This document shows positions 7,602-16,428 of a stretch of DNA of 64,000 bases, one piece after another; position 1 is the stretch's first letter, and each line of letters begins with the position of its first letter. Under the pieces are notes generated by a model. It was given only the letters and a program-made list of their open reading frames with translations, had not been told where the DNA came from and ran no database searches. A program made the position numbers and the translations under genes. This DNA comes from Aequorivita vitellina (lineage in GTDB: Bacteria > Bacteroidota > Bacteroidia > Flavobacteriales > Flavobacteriaceae): positions 1-64,000 of the forward strand of contig NZ_JAIRBA010000013.1 of NCBI RefSeq assembly GCF_022008365.1, read 5' to 3'.

Positions 7602-8792
7602 ATGAAAACAGCATATATAGTAAAAGCCTACCGAACAGCAGTAGGCAAAGCCCCCAGAGGCGTTTTTCGCTTTAAAAGATCAGATGAGCTTGCAGCGGAA
7701 ACAATTAAATATATTATGAACGAATTGCCGCAACTCGACAAAAAACGAATTGACGATGTTATCGTAGGTAACGCAATGCCCGAGGCGGAACAAGGCCTAA
7801 ATATGGGTCGATTAATTTCGTTGATGGGCCTAGATATTGTTGAAATTCCAGGGATGACCGTTAACCGCTATTGTGCTTCTGGCTTGGAGACTATTTCCAT
7901 CGCCGCTGCAAAAATCCAAAACGGAATGGCAGATTGCATTATTGCCGGTGGTGCCGAAAGTATGAGCTATATCCCAATGGGAGGTTATAAGCCAGTTCCA
8001 GATTATAACTTGGCGAAAGAAGGTCACGAAGATTATTATTGGAACATGGGCCTAACCGCCGAAGCCGTTGCCAAAAAGTACAACGTTTCGCGCGAAGACC
8101 AAGATGAATTCGCTTATACAAGTCAGATGCGTGCGTTGAAAGCTCAAGACGAAAATCGTTTTCAGGATCAAATTGTACCTATTGATGTGGAACGAACTTA
8201 TGTAAACGATGCAGGAAAAAAGGTAACCGAAAAATATACAGTAACCAAAGACGAAGGCCCAAGAAAGGGAACCAATATTGAAGCACTTTCAAAACTTCGC
8301 CCTGTTTTCGCCGCTGGTGGAAGTGTTACCGCCGGAAACTCTTCACAAATGAGTGATGGCGCCGCTTTCGCAGTAATTATGAGCGAAGAAATGGTAAAGG
8401 AATTAAACCTAGAGCCAATTGCAAGAATGGTGAGTTATTCCGCCGTTGGTGTTGAACCAAGCATAATGGGGATAGGCCCACTTTATGCAATTCCAAAAGC
8501 ATTAAAACAAGCCGGTTTAAAACAAGACCAAATGGAACTTATTGAATTAAATGAGGCTTTTGCTTCACAATCATTAGCTGTAATTCGCGGTTTAGGATTA
8601 GACAAAGAAAAAGTAAACGTAAATGGAGGCGCAATCGCAATGGGTCACCCGCTAGGTTGTACTGGCACCAAGCTTTCGGTGCAACTATTTGACGAAATGC
8701 GCAAACGCAACCTACAAGGAAAATACGGAATGGTAACCATGTGCGTTGGAACCGGACAAGGAGCTGCTGGGGTTTATGAATTTCTTAAATAG
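7602..8792 (+). CDS. fadA: Acetyl-CoA C-acyltransferase (3-ketoacyl-CoA thiolase)
   Basis: A 396-residue thiolase that cleaves 3-ketoacyl-CoA with CoA to give acetyl-CoA and a shortened acyl-CoA. The nucleophilic Cys is in [10 protein letters not shown] at 91, the catalytic His in [16 protein letters not shown] at 349, and the second Cys in CVGTGQGA at about 381. The length is normal and there is no targeting signal. It is the third gene of the fadN-IVP-fadA-fadE run. Its TAG stop leads straight into another heptad tract. Confidence 0.94.
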   Translation: MKTAYIVKAYRTAVGKAPRGVFRFKRSDELAAETIKYIMNELPQLDKKRIDDVIVGNAMPEAEQGLNMGRLISLMGLDIVEIPGMTVNRYCASGLETISIAAAKIQNGMADCIIAGGAESMSYIPMGGYKPVPDYNLAKEGHEDYYWNMGLTAEAVAKKYNVSREDQDEFAYTSQMRALKAQDENRFQDQIVPIDVERTYVNDAGKKVTEKYTVTKDEGPRKGTNIEALSKLRPVFAAGGSVTAGNSSQMSDGAAFAVIMSEEMVKELNLEPIARMVSYSAVGVEPSIMGIGPLYAIPKALKQAGLKQDQMELIELNEAFASQSLAVIRGLGLDKEKVNVNGGAIAMGHPLGCTGTKLSVQLFDEMRKRNLQGKYGMVTMCVGTGQGAAGVYEFLK

Positions 8793-8890
8793 ATTTGAGA
8801 CGAGAGATTTGAGACATTAGACAAATAATTAAATAAATATTAAAAGATGGTTGAGATATCTCATGTCTCACATCTACAATCTAACATCTA
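8793..8890 (+). repeat. Inverted pair of heptad arms in the fadA-fadE spacer
   Basis: The left arm begins right after the fadA stop: ATTTGAG, ACGAGAG, ATTTGAG, ACATTAG, then a degenerate ACAAATA (8793-8827). The right arm is ATATCTC, ATGTCTC, ACATCTA, CAATCTA, ACATCTA (8856-8890), 7 bp before the fadE ATG. The right arm's reverse complement matches the left arm closely, so the transcript could fold into a long imperfect hairpin with an AT-rich loop. This spacer has the same plan as 7071-7198 but contains no IVP gene. Confidence 0.85.
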
Positions 8891-8897
8891 TATTTAA

Positions 8898-10700
8898 ATG
8901 GAAACCAAAAATAACGAACTACTACGCGGAGGACAATTCCTCGTAAAAGAAACAAAAGCCGAAGACGTTTTCACACCTGAAGACTTTACGGAAGAACAAA
9001 AAATGATGCGCGATTCTGTAAAGGAATTTGTAGATCGCGAAATCTGGCCTTTAAAGCCACGTTTTGAGCAACACGATTATGCGCTTACAAAAGAAATAAT
9101 GCAAAAAGCTGGTGAAATGGGCCTTCTCGGAGTCTCCGTTCCTGAAGCATACGGCGGACTTGGAATGAGCTTTGTAACCACTATGTTGGTTTGCGATTAC
9201 ATTTCAGGCGCCAGTGGCTCTGTTGCTACCGCATTTGGTGCACATACCGGAATTGGAACTTTACCAATTACCCTATACGGCACCGAAGAACAAAAGAAAA
9301 AGTATGTCCCAAAACTAGCAACTGGCGAATGGTTTGGAGCCTATGCCTTAACTGAGCCGGGAGCAGGTAGTGATGCCAACAGCGGAAAAACAAAAGCAGT
9401 ACTTTCAGACGATGGAAAATCCTACGCAATCAGCGGACAAAAAATGTGGATTTCCAATGCAGGTTTCTGTAATACTTTTATCGTTTTTGCGCGTATTGAA
9501 GACGACAAAAATATTACCGGTTTTATCGTAGAAAACGATTCTTCAAACGGAATTACTTTTGGCGAGGAAGAAAAGAAATTAGGTATTCACTCCTCCTCTA
9601 CCCGTCAGGTTTTCTTTAGCGAAACAAAAGTTCCTGTAGAAAATATGTTGGGCGAAAGAGGCGAAGGTTTTAAAATAGCGATGAATGCCCTAAATGTAGG
9701 TCGAATTAAGCTTGCAGCTGCGGGGCTTGACGGCCAACGTCGAACTATTTCAAAAGCTGTAGAATACGCTAATGAACGCATTCAATTTGACGTGCCAATC
9801 GCTTCTTTTGGAGCCATAAAGCTTAAATTGGCCGAAATGGCAACCAATGCATATGTAGACGAAAGTGCTTCATATAGAGCCGCTAAAAATGTTGAAGATA
9901 GAATTGCACTTCGTATTAAAGCCGGAAATAGCCATCAAGAAGCAGAGCTAAAAGGTGTTGAAGAATACGCCATTGAATGTTCTATTTTAAAAGTAGCGGT
10001 TTCCGAAGATATCCAACATTGTACAGATGAAGGTATCCAAATTTACGGTGGAATGGGTTACAGTGCAGATGCGCCGATGGAGTCTGCTTGGCGAGATGCC
10101 CGAATTACCCGTATTTATGAGGGAACCAACGAGATAAATAGAATGCTTTCGGTAGGAATGCTAGTAAAAAAAGCAATGAAAGGTCACGTAGATCTTTTAA
10201 ATCCTGCACAGGAAGTAGCTTCAGAATTGATGGGCATTCCTTCTTTCGACACCCCAGATTTCTCCGAATTACTTTCAGAAGAAAAAGCGATGATCGCCAA
10301 ATTGAAAAAAGTATTTTTAATGGTTGCTGGTAGCGCCGTGCAAAAATACGGTACCGAGCTGGAAGAACATCAGCAAACCCTACTTGCCGCTGCAGATATT
10401 TTAATTGAAATCTATATGGCGGAAAGTGCAATTTTACGTACCGAAAAGAATGCAAAACGCTTTGGCGAAGACACGCAAAAAGAACAAATTGCAATGTCTA
10501 AACTATACCTATATCACGCGGTAGATATTATTACTGTTAAGGCAAAAGAAGCAATTCTTTCATTTGCAGAAGGCGATGAGCAGCGCGCCATGTTGATGGG
10601 CCTTAAACGTTTCACCAAATATCAAAATATGCCGAATATTGCCGAGTTGCGTAAAACAATTGCAACCAAAGTAATTGCTGAAAACAAGTATCCGTTTTAA
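8898..10700 (+). CDS. fadE: Acyl-CoA dehydrogenase
   Basis: A 600-residue FAD enzyme introducing the first double bond in beta-oxidation. The acyl-CoA dehydrogenase fold is followed by an extra C-terminal helical domain of about 150 residues, as in Bacillus FadE-like and VLCAD-like enzymes. Visible motifs are ALTEPGAGSDA in the FAD-binding region and IYEGTNEINR, whose Glu at about 408 is the likely catalytic base. It is the last gene of the operon, ending before a hairpin with a T-run at 10738-10808. The electron acceptor (ETF) is not encoded in the window. Confidence 0.94.
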   Translation: METKNNELLRGGQFLVKETKAEDVFTPEDFTEEQKMMRDSVKEFVDREIWPLKPRFEQHDYALTKEIMQKAGEMGLLGVSVPEAYGGLGMSFVTTMLVCDYISGASGSVATAFGAHTGIGTLPITLYGTEEQKKKYVPKLATGEWFGAYALTEPGAGSDANSGKTKAVLSDDGKSYAISGQKMWISNAGFCNTFIVFARIEDDKNITGFIVENDSSNGITFGEEEKKLGIHSSSTRQVFFSETKVPVENMLGERGEGFKIAMNALNVGRIKLAAAGLDGQRRTISKAVEYANERIQFDVPIASFGAIKLKLAEMATNAYVDESASYRAAKNVEDRIALRIKAGNSHQEAELKGVEEYAIECSILKVAVSEDIQHCTDEGIQIYGGMGYSADAPMESAWRDARITRIYEGTNEINRMLSVGMLVKKAMKGHVDLLNPAQEVASELMGIPSFDTPDFSELLSEEKAMIAKLKKVFLMVAGSAVQKYGTELEEHQQTLLAAADILIEIYMAESAILRTEKNAKRFGEDTQKEQIAMSKLYLYHAVDIITVKAKEAILSFAEGDEQRAMLMGLKRFTKYQNMPNIAELRKTIATKVIAENKYPF

Positions 10701-10737
10701 TATTCTGCAAGTTTTTTAACAGAATCTATAATTACCA

Positions 10738-10808
10738 GGCCTAACAGGTTTCCACTTGTCCGCCGAAGCTATTTCAGCGTAGAAGGAAAATCCGTTAGGT
10801 CTTTTTTT
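10738..10808 (+). terminator. Composite hairpin followed by seven T, end of the fad operon
   Basis: Arms 10738-10753 (GGCCTAACAGGTTTCC) and 10785-10801 (GGAAAATCCGTTAGGTC) pair over most of their length and are followed by T7. The 31-base loop contains CCGCCGAAGC and AGCG, a further imperfect dyad. The outer arms look like a dispersed flavobacterial intergenic palindrome used as a terminator. Confidence 0.75.
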
Positions 10809-10851
10809 ATAGAATAATTCTTACCTTTAATGTCATTTACTCCTCGAAGAC

Positions 10852-13341
10852 ATGAAGAAAATTTTAGCGATAGCAACAATTGCCTTTATGTGTCTTGCAT
10901 TTTCGTTCGGTAACGTCTCTGGCTTGAAATTGTTAATTCTCAACAGACTTAAAGATTACACCACCAAAAACTATCCCGAAAAAATATATATTCAAACAGA
11001 CCGGCCTTATTACACTGCTGGCGAAAGTATTTGGTTTAATGCCTATCTCGTTAATGGCGTAACGCATAAAAAGAGCACAAAAAGTAAAGTGATTTATGTG
11101 GAGCTCATTAATGAACAAAATGAAGTAATCAGCGACCGAAAAATATTTGCAGAATCCCTAAGCGTCGATGGTGATTTTAAATTACCTGTCAATTTGCCCG
11201 AAGGTGTCTATCTTTTGCGGGCTTTTACCAATTATATGCGCAACCAATCACGAGAGTATTTCTTTAAGAAAGAGATTCCCGTTTTTGCACTTAATTCAGA
11301 TTCGTTAAAAAAAGAAGACGATGAAGCTTCCAAATTAGCAAAAAACACTGAATTGCCAGACATCGGTTTTTATCCCGAAGGTGGTTATTTAGTAAATGGA
11401 ATCAATAGTAGAGTAGCCGTAAAAATCAAAGATGCCGAATTAACTGCCAGCCCCGTTGCAGGAATTATTGAAGATACTGACGGCAATAAAATAACAGACT
11501 TTAAAACCCACGAATTTGGCTTGGGATCTTTCTTTTTAAAGCCTGAGCCCGGCAAAGAATACCGCGCCGTAATCAGCAATGGCGATGAAAATATTTTATA
11601 CCCCCTCCCTATCCCACTTTCCGAAGGTTATGTAATGAACACTTCAATTACCGATGACGAAGTAATAATAAACGTTGCCACAAACAAAAAAGAAGGATTA
11701 AAAAACACCCTAATAATAGGCCAACAAAGAGGCTTGGCCGCTTTTGATTACACGCAGTATAATGATACAAGCACCCTACTCGTAAAAATACCAACTGCAG
11801 ATTTGGTTGAAGGTGTTTTAGATATTGTACTTTTCAACAATTCTGAAAAACCCGTAGCAGAACGATTGGTGTTTATTAAGAAAGAAGAAAAACTTTCGCT
11901 TTCCGTTAAAAAGACAAATGGCTTAACCACTGGCCTTCGCGATCGCGTAAATTTGGAAATCGCAGTTAGGGATAAAATGGGAAGATTGGTTCCCAACACG
12001 CTTTCTATTTCGGTTACAGATGCTGTATTGATAAAACCCGATGACAATGCCGAAAACATTAAAACCTATTTATTGCTGAATTCAGATCTTAGAGGTAAAA
12101 TTAAATCTCCAAACTACTTTTTCACACCTGGCGATACTATTAAAAAAAATCACCAATTAGATTTAATAATGCTCACCCACGGTTGGCGGCGGTTTACTTG
12201 GCAAGAATTATTGGAGAATAGTTCGCCCCAAAAATTTCAACCCGAAGACGGAATTTATATAAGCGGCTACACGTTAAACGCGAAATCTCCCTTTCAAAAT
12301 AAAGTTAGCGAAACAAAACTCACTTTTAGAAAAAATGGATTTTATCAAGAAGCCGAAAGTACCGATAACAACGGGCGCTTTTCCTACGGCCCCTTTGTGT
12401 ACACTGACACCATTGATGTATTTTTTCAAGCTGGAGAAAACCTTTCTACCGAAAAACCAAACTACAAAGACACTAATATAAAGCTAGATCCGCCAGCCCA
12501 GCGACCCACTGTAATTCCGGATAGAATTTTTAACCCATTCAATCAAAAACTGGAAATTGCCAACCTAGAAACCTATCGCAAAAAAACCAGGAGTAATGTA
12601 TTTCGCGATTTTCAATTTGATCAAGAACGCGAATTATTAGATGAAGTAGTAGTAGCCGGAAAAGGCAAAAAGACAGAGGAAGAAATCAAAGAAATTAAAC
12701 GCGAAAAAAGAACTCGTCCATTTTCACCTTCGCATCGCATAGTAGTAGATGAACTGGGAGCGCACGGCAGTGGCGATTTTATGGAACTTATAGCTAATGT
12801 ACCAGGCGTACGCATCGGTCGAAAGCAAGGAAAAGGTAATGAAACTTCGCAAGATTTTGAAGTGAATCTCAGAGGTATGAAACCTGCTTTTTATTTAGAT
12901 AATGTTGAAGTAGATTTAGTTACCGCTAGAACAGTCCACCAAGCAGAAATAGATTTTATCGACATTATGAATACCGGCCACGCATCCGCAGCTTATGGGC
13001 TAAAAGCACAAGGCGTTATTGCTATTTATACCAAACAAGGTTCAGACAGTAAGCTAAGATCCATCGAGAAAAAGCCAGGTTCAATCAACTTTAAGTTGGA
13101 AGGGTTTTATGCCGCTCGCGAGTTTTACGCCCCCGATTATTCCTTGGTAGATAGAAACAATCCCCGCCCAGACAGACGTACTACGCTTTATTGGAAACCG
13201 AGTATAGTTAGTAATGGTTATAAAAAAACCGAGCTTGTTTTTTATTCAGGCGATGTACAAGGCAAATTTCAAATAAAAATTGAAGGAATTACCGAAGCCG
13301 GAATTCCATTTTATACTACTTCTTTTCTCGATGTTCAGTGA
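10852..13341 (+). CDS. Secreted MG2-like protein with a TonB plug-like domain
   Basis: An 829-residue protein with a signal peptide (MKKILAIATIAFMCLAFSFG). The N-terminal third begins with KIYIQTDRPYYTAGESIWFN, the start of an MG2/macroglobulin-like beta-sandwich typical of large flavobacterial secreted proteins. From about 628 comes a TonB-dependent-receptor plug-like domain (MELIANVPGVRI, then a pattern ending AYGLKAQGVIAIYTK) without any beta-barrel. It is therefore not a transporter by itself; it may sit in the outer membrane or periplasm. Function unknown. A single-gene unit after the fad terminator. Confidence 0.8.
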   Translation: MKKILAIATIAFMCLAFSFGNVSGLKLLILNRLKDYTTKNYPEKIYIQTDRPYYTAGESIWFNAYLVNGVTHKKSTKSKVIYVELINEQNEVISDRKIFAESLSVDGDFKLPVNLPEGVYLLRAFTNYMRNQSREYFFKKEIPVFALNSDSLKKEDDEASKLAKNTELPDIGFYPEGGYLVNGINSRVAVKIKDAELTASPVAGIIEDTDGNKITDFKTHEFGLGSFFLKPEPGKEYRAVISNGDENILYPLPIPLSEGYVMNTSITDDEVIINVATNKKEGLKNTLIIGQQRGLAAFDYTQYNDTSTLLVKIPTADLVEGVLDIVLFNNSEKPVAERLVFIKKEEKLSLSVKKTNGLTTGLRDRVNLEIAVRDKMGRLVPNTLSISVTDAVLIKPDDNAENIKTYLLLNSDLRGKIKSPNYFFTPGDTIKKNHQLDLIMLTHGWRRFTWQELLENSSPQKFQPEDGIYISGYTLNAKSPFQNKVSETKLTFRKNGFYQEAESTDNNGRFSYGPFVYTDTIDVFFQAGENLSTEKPNYKDTNIKLDPPAQRPTVIPDRIFNPFNQKLEIANLETYRKKTRSNVFRDFQFDQERELLDEVVVAGKGKKTEEEIKEIKREKRTRPFSPSHRIVVDELGAHGSGDFMELIANVPGVRIGRKQGKGNETSQDFEVNLRGMKPAFYLDNVEVDLVTARTVHQAEIDFIDIMNTGHASAAYGLKAQGVIAIYTKQGSDSKLRSIEKKPGSINFKLEGFYAAREFYAPDYSLVDRNNPRPDRRTTLYWKPSIVSNGYKKTELVFYSGDVQGKFQIKIEGITEAGIPFYTTSFLDVQ

Positions 13342-13485
13342 TATGAAATCAAGTATTGCTTCAAACGCAATCTGACCTTTTTGCTGAAAATCATAATAAA
13401 ACCAATAGCTACCAAGTAAAAACACGACTTTTTTGCATATATATTCGCGTATTCCAGTTTTATTATTTTATGGCGCAGAGTTTGC

Positions 13486-13493
13486 TATTTTTA
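13486..13493 (+). promoter_or_regulatory. Candidate -7 element TATTTTTA
   Basis: The string TTTGCTATTTTTA (13481-13493) recurs almost unchanged before the next gene at 14565-14577. The box is a one-base variant of TAnnTTTG, 18 bp before the ATG at 13512. Confidence 0.35.
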
Positions 13494-13511
13494 AAGAAAA
13501 CCTGAATTATA

Positions 13512-14375
13512 ATGAAAAAGCTCCTTTTATTACTTTTTACCTTCGCAACCCAATTCGCTTTCACACAAACCAACACCGAAGTTTATGTTTTTGACATTGC
13601 TCCTGCTTACGAAGGTCTAGAATTACGCCATGCGCGAAACATTTCAAACAACGAAGGTTACGACAATCAACCGTCGTTTATTACAAATGAAACCCTTGTT
13701 TTTGCCGGCAATAATAATGGGCAGACAGATATTTCAGAATACAACTTAACCTCAAAACTTCAAAAATGGGTCAATAATAAAACCGAAGGTGGCGAATATT
13801 CTCCACAAAAATTTCCAACGAATGACGATTTTGCAGCCGTTAGACTCGACACAGATGGCCTGCAACGTTTATACCGTTATAACGCCAAAACAGGCACTTC
13901 TTCCGAAATAATTGAAGATTTACAAGTTGCATATTTCGCTTTTTATAACGATCAAAAAATACTCGCCACAGTTTTAAACGGCGATGAATTAGATTTGGTT
14001 TTAATCAATCTGCAAACAAAAACCGCCGACACCTTATTCCAAAATGCGGGAAGATCGCTGCAAAAAGTTCCGAAAACAAATTTAATGAGCTATTCGCTGG
14101 TGAATGAACAGGACAACCTCGATTTGTATTTGATGGATATGAATAATTCAGAAAACTATTTTGTAACCCAATTACCTATCGGAATTCAGGATTATGTTTG
14201 GCTGAACGACACACAAATCCTAATCGGTAGTGGCAATAAACTTTATATGTACGATACTTTGGGCGATTCTCAATGGAACCAAGTAGCTTCCGTGGAAGAA
14301 TATGGTATTAAAAATATAACAAGGCTCGCCATAAGCCCCAACGGAAAAAGACTTGCCGTTGTGGGAGAAGAGTAG
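13512..14375 (+). CDS. Secreted beta-propeller protein (TolB/PD40-like)
   Basis: A 287-residue protein with a signal peptide (MKKLLLLLFTFATQFAFTQ). The remainder is beta-rich with repeated blades of the TolB/PD40 type, recognisable in NQPSFITNETLVFAG and in the final LAISPNGKRLAVVGEE. The length suits a single propeller of about six blades. It probably acts in the periplasm as a binding scaffold. No catalytic motif was seen. It precedes secreted peptidase genes on the same strand but has its own promoter-like box. Confidence 0.7.
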   Translation: MKKLLLLLFTFATQFAFTQTNTEVYVFDIAPAYEGLELRHARNISNNEGYDNQPSFITNETLVFAGNNNGQTDISEYNLTSKLQKWVNNKTEGGEYSPQKFPTNDDFAAVRLDTDGLQRLYRYNAKTGTSSEIIEDLQVAYFAFYNDQKILATVLNGDELDLVLINLQTKTADTLFQNAGRSLQKVPKTNLMSYSLVNEQDNLDLYLMDMNNSENYFVTQLPIGIQDYVWLNDTQILIGSGNKLYMYDTLGDSQWNQVASVEEYGIKNITRLAISPNGKRLAVVGEE

Positions 14376-14401
14376 TCGATAGTTTAGCAATTTTTAAAAA
14401 A

Positions 14402-14532
14402 ACGAGCTGTCTAAAAGTAGTTTTGGATGTTAAGGCGAGCGCAGGCGAGACCTCATAATAAGTTTGAAACTTTGTGTTCGCACCTGCACTCAAATTAACA
14501 AACCGATTGATTTTCACTTTTTAGTCAGCCTC
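14402..14532. repeat. Imperfect 131-bp palindromic intergenic element (MITE-like)
   Basis: The outer arms are ACGAGCTGTCTAAAAGTAG (14402-14420) and CACTTTTTAGTCAGCCTC (14515-14532), which are inverted versions of a GAGGCTGWCTAAAARGT end. Inner arms at 14429-14449 and 14479-14499 are also complementary (GTTAA...GAGYGCAGGYG). The centre is near 14465 with AGTTTGAAACT. No ORF lies inside. From memory, elements with GAGGCTGTCT ends are dispersed through flavobacterial genomes. Confidence 0.7.
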
Positions 14533-14569
14533 TTTTATAATTCATACGGTTCATTGCCGATCTTTTTGC

Positions 14570-14577
14570 TATTTTTA
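14570..14577 (+). promoter_or_regulatory. Candidate -7 element TATTTTTA
   Basis: Second copy of the TTTGCTATTTTTA string, with the box 17 bp before the ATG at 14595. Being downstream of the palindromic element, it gives the M28 gene its own promoter. Confidence 0.35.
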
Positions 14578-14594
14578 GCCAAAATTTCTTCCCT

Positions 14595-15926
14595 ATGAAA
14601 ATTTACGTTTCCCTCTTTTTTATATCGCTCTCTTTAACCACATTTTCCCAAACCAATCAAAAAATCTATGATATCATTAATTCGGTTTCTTCAGAAAGGA
14701 TAAAAGCAGACATAACTACTTTAGCCAACTTCGGAACAAGAAATACATTTAGCGATACGGTTAGTAATACCAGAGGAATCGGCGCTGCCCGCAGATGGAT
14801 TAAAAGTGAATTTGAAACCATTTCCAAAGATTGCAATAACTGTTTAAATGTATTTTATCAAAAAGACTTGGTGAAAGCCGAAGGCAACGACCGCATTCCG
14901 ACCGATACGTGGATTGTAAACGTTGCAGCAATTCAAAAAGGAACAAAATATCCCAACCGCTACATAATTATGAGCGGCGATATAGATTCGCGAAACAGCG
15001 ATGGCAGCGATTTTACGAAAGACGCTCCCGGCGCTAACGACAATGCCAGCGGCATGGCAGGCGCAATTGAAGCGGCGCGCGTACTTTCAAAATATAATTT
15101 CGAAAGTAGCATTATTTATCTCGGTTTAAGTGGCGAAGAACAAGGATTATTTGGTGGAAAAGGCTTTGCCGAATACGCAAAAAACAAAGGCTGGGAAATA
15201 ATTGGCGTTTTTAATAACGATATGATTGGGAACATTAAAGGCGTGAACGGTGTAATTAGCAATCGCGATTTCAGAATTTTTAGCGAGCCCGTTCCTCCAA
15301 CCGAAACGGAGCGCGAACGCCAAATGCGACGCTTTTACGGCGGCGAAGTAGATGGTATTTCACGCCAACTTGCGCGTTATGTTTATAAAACCACCAAAAC
15401 ATATATGCCAGAAATGAACCCGATGCTAATTTATCGTTTAGACCGTTTTGGCCGGGGTGGGCACCACCGTCCGTTTAACGATTTGGGCTGGGCAGGAATC
15501 CGAATTATGGAGGCGCACGAAAATTACAATCAGCAGCACCAAGATATTCGCACCGAAAACGGAATTGAATACGGCGATAAACTTAAATTTGTAAACTTTG
15601 ATTACGCCGCCAAACTTACCGCCGTAAACGCAATTAACTTGGCGAGCCTTGCTTGGGCGCCATCCGCTCCAAAAAATCTAGCTATTGGCGGAGTTGTGGA
15701 ACCTTCAGCAAAATTGAAATGGGACAAGGTAGATGGCGCAATCGGTTATAAAATCTATTGGCGCGACACCACCAGCCCAACTTGGGATAATAGCCGATAT
15801 GTAGGCGATGTTTCAGAATTCACCTTAGAAGGAATTGTAATTGACAATTATTTTTTCGGACTTGCAGCCGTGGGAAAAGATGGTTTTGAAAGCGTTGTTG
15901 ATTTCCCGAATTCGGTGTTCAAGTAA
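14595..15926 (+). CDS. Secreted M28-family zinc peptidase with a C-terminal Fn3-like domain
   Basis: A 443-residue protein with a signal peptide (MKIYVSLFFISLSLTTFSQ). The M28 aminopeptidase core shows GDIDS at 128-132, GANDNASG with Asp149, GEEQG with Glu181/182, NNDMIGN, and a late His in MEAHENYNQQH. The first metal ligand, normally His in GHxDS, is Asp129 here; I recall this variant from other bacterial M28 proteins, so the enzyme need not be dead. The last 90 residues look like an Fn3-type beta-sandwich. Probably periplasmic or secreted peptide degradation together with the M1 enzyme downstream. Confidence 0.87.
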   Translation: MKIYVSLFFISLSLTTFSQTNQKIYDIINSVSSERIKADITTLANFGTRNTFSDTVSNTRGIGAARRWIKSEFETISKDCNNCLNVFYQKDLVKAEGNDRIPTDTWIVNVAAIQKGTKYPNRYIIMSGDIDSRNSDGSDFTKDAPGANDNASGMAGAIEAARVLSKYNFESSIIYLGLSGEEQGLFGGKGFAEYAKNKGWEIIGVFNNDMIGNIKGVNGVISNRDFRIFSEPVPPTETERERQMRRFYGGEVDGISRQLARYVYKTTKTYMPEMNPMLIYRLDRFGRGGHHRPFNDLGWAGIRIMEAHENYNQQHQDIRTENGIEYGDKLKFVNFDYAAKLTAVNAINLASLAWAPSAPKNLAIGGVVEPSAKLKWDKVDGAIGYKIYWRDTTSPTWDNSRYVGDVSEFTLEGIVIDNYFFGLAAVGKDGFESVVDFPNSVFK

Positions 15927-15940
15927 AATTTCAAAAAAAT

Positions 15941-15961
15941 AAATCTCAAATCACAAGCCTA
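15941..15961 (+). repeat. Three heptads ahead of the second IVP gene
   Basis: AAATCTC, AAATCAC, AAGCCTA in 7-bp register, 15 bp after the M28 stop. They match the right-arm type seen in the fad operon. An AAGGAGGG string follows at 15963-15970, but it is 18 bp from the ATG, too far for a normal ribosome binding site. Confidence 0.5.
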
Positions 15962-15988
15962 CAAGGAGGGATTGAAAAAATTTCAATT

Positions 15989-16345
15989 ATGGAAAAACCT
16001 TATGATTTGGAAAGTAGAACCTATTTGTTTGCAAAATCAGTTCGAAATTTAGTTTATGCGTTTATAAAAAGTATTGTAAACATTGAAGATGGAAAACAAT
16101 TAGTTACATCTTCAGGGTCAGTTGCGGCTAATTACATTGAGTCCAATGAACATATAAGTGATAAAGACTTTGATTTCAGAATAAAAATATGCCGAAAGGA
16201 AGCAAAAGAATCGCTTCTTTGGTTAAAATTGTTGAAAAATGATTTCAATATCGAGCATACTTCTAAGTTGGTTGAATTAATAAATGAAGCGGATGAACTA
16301 AAAAAGATTTTTTCCGCAATTGTAGAAAAAAGAAAATCGAGATAA
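15989..16345 (+). CDS. Four-helix-bundle protein, S23/IVP family (copy 2, divergent subtype)
   Basis: A 118-residue helical protein. It belongs to the second subtype of the family: FAKSVRNLVYAFIKS at the start, GSVAANYIESNE in the middle, then DFDFRIKICRKEAKESLLWLKLL. It shares little identity with copies 1 and 3 and so did not arise by recent local duplication. It lies between the M28 and M1 peptidase genes, co-directional, with heptads before it and an eight-unit heptad array right after it. Function unknown. Confidence 0.82.
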   Translation: MEKPYDLESRTYLFAKSVRNLVYAFIKSIVNIEDGKQLVTSSGSVAANYIESNEHISDKDFDFRIKICRKEAKESLLWLKLLKNDFNIEHTSKLVELINEADELKKIFSAIVEKRKSR

Positions 16346-16357
16346 AGAAATATCGAA

Positions 16358-16413
16358 TTTGTGATTTGTGATTTGTGATTTGTGATTTGTGATTTGTGAT
16401 TTGCGATTTGTGA
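16358..16413 (+). repeat. Eight tandem TTTGTGA heptads after the second IVP gene
   Basis: Eight 7-bp units, all TTTGTGA except unit seven (TTTGCGA). The array starts 12 bp after the IVP stop and ends 15 bp before the M1 peptidase ATG. On the minus strand it translates to a spurious NHKSQIT repeat, which explains an ORF there. Confidence 0.95.
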
Positions 16414-16428
16414 TTTAATAAAATTATT

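Noticed and set aside
7071-8890. CRISPR array
   Set aside because: Units are 7 bp without spacers, and no cas genes are present.
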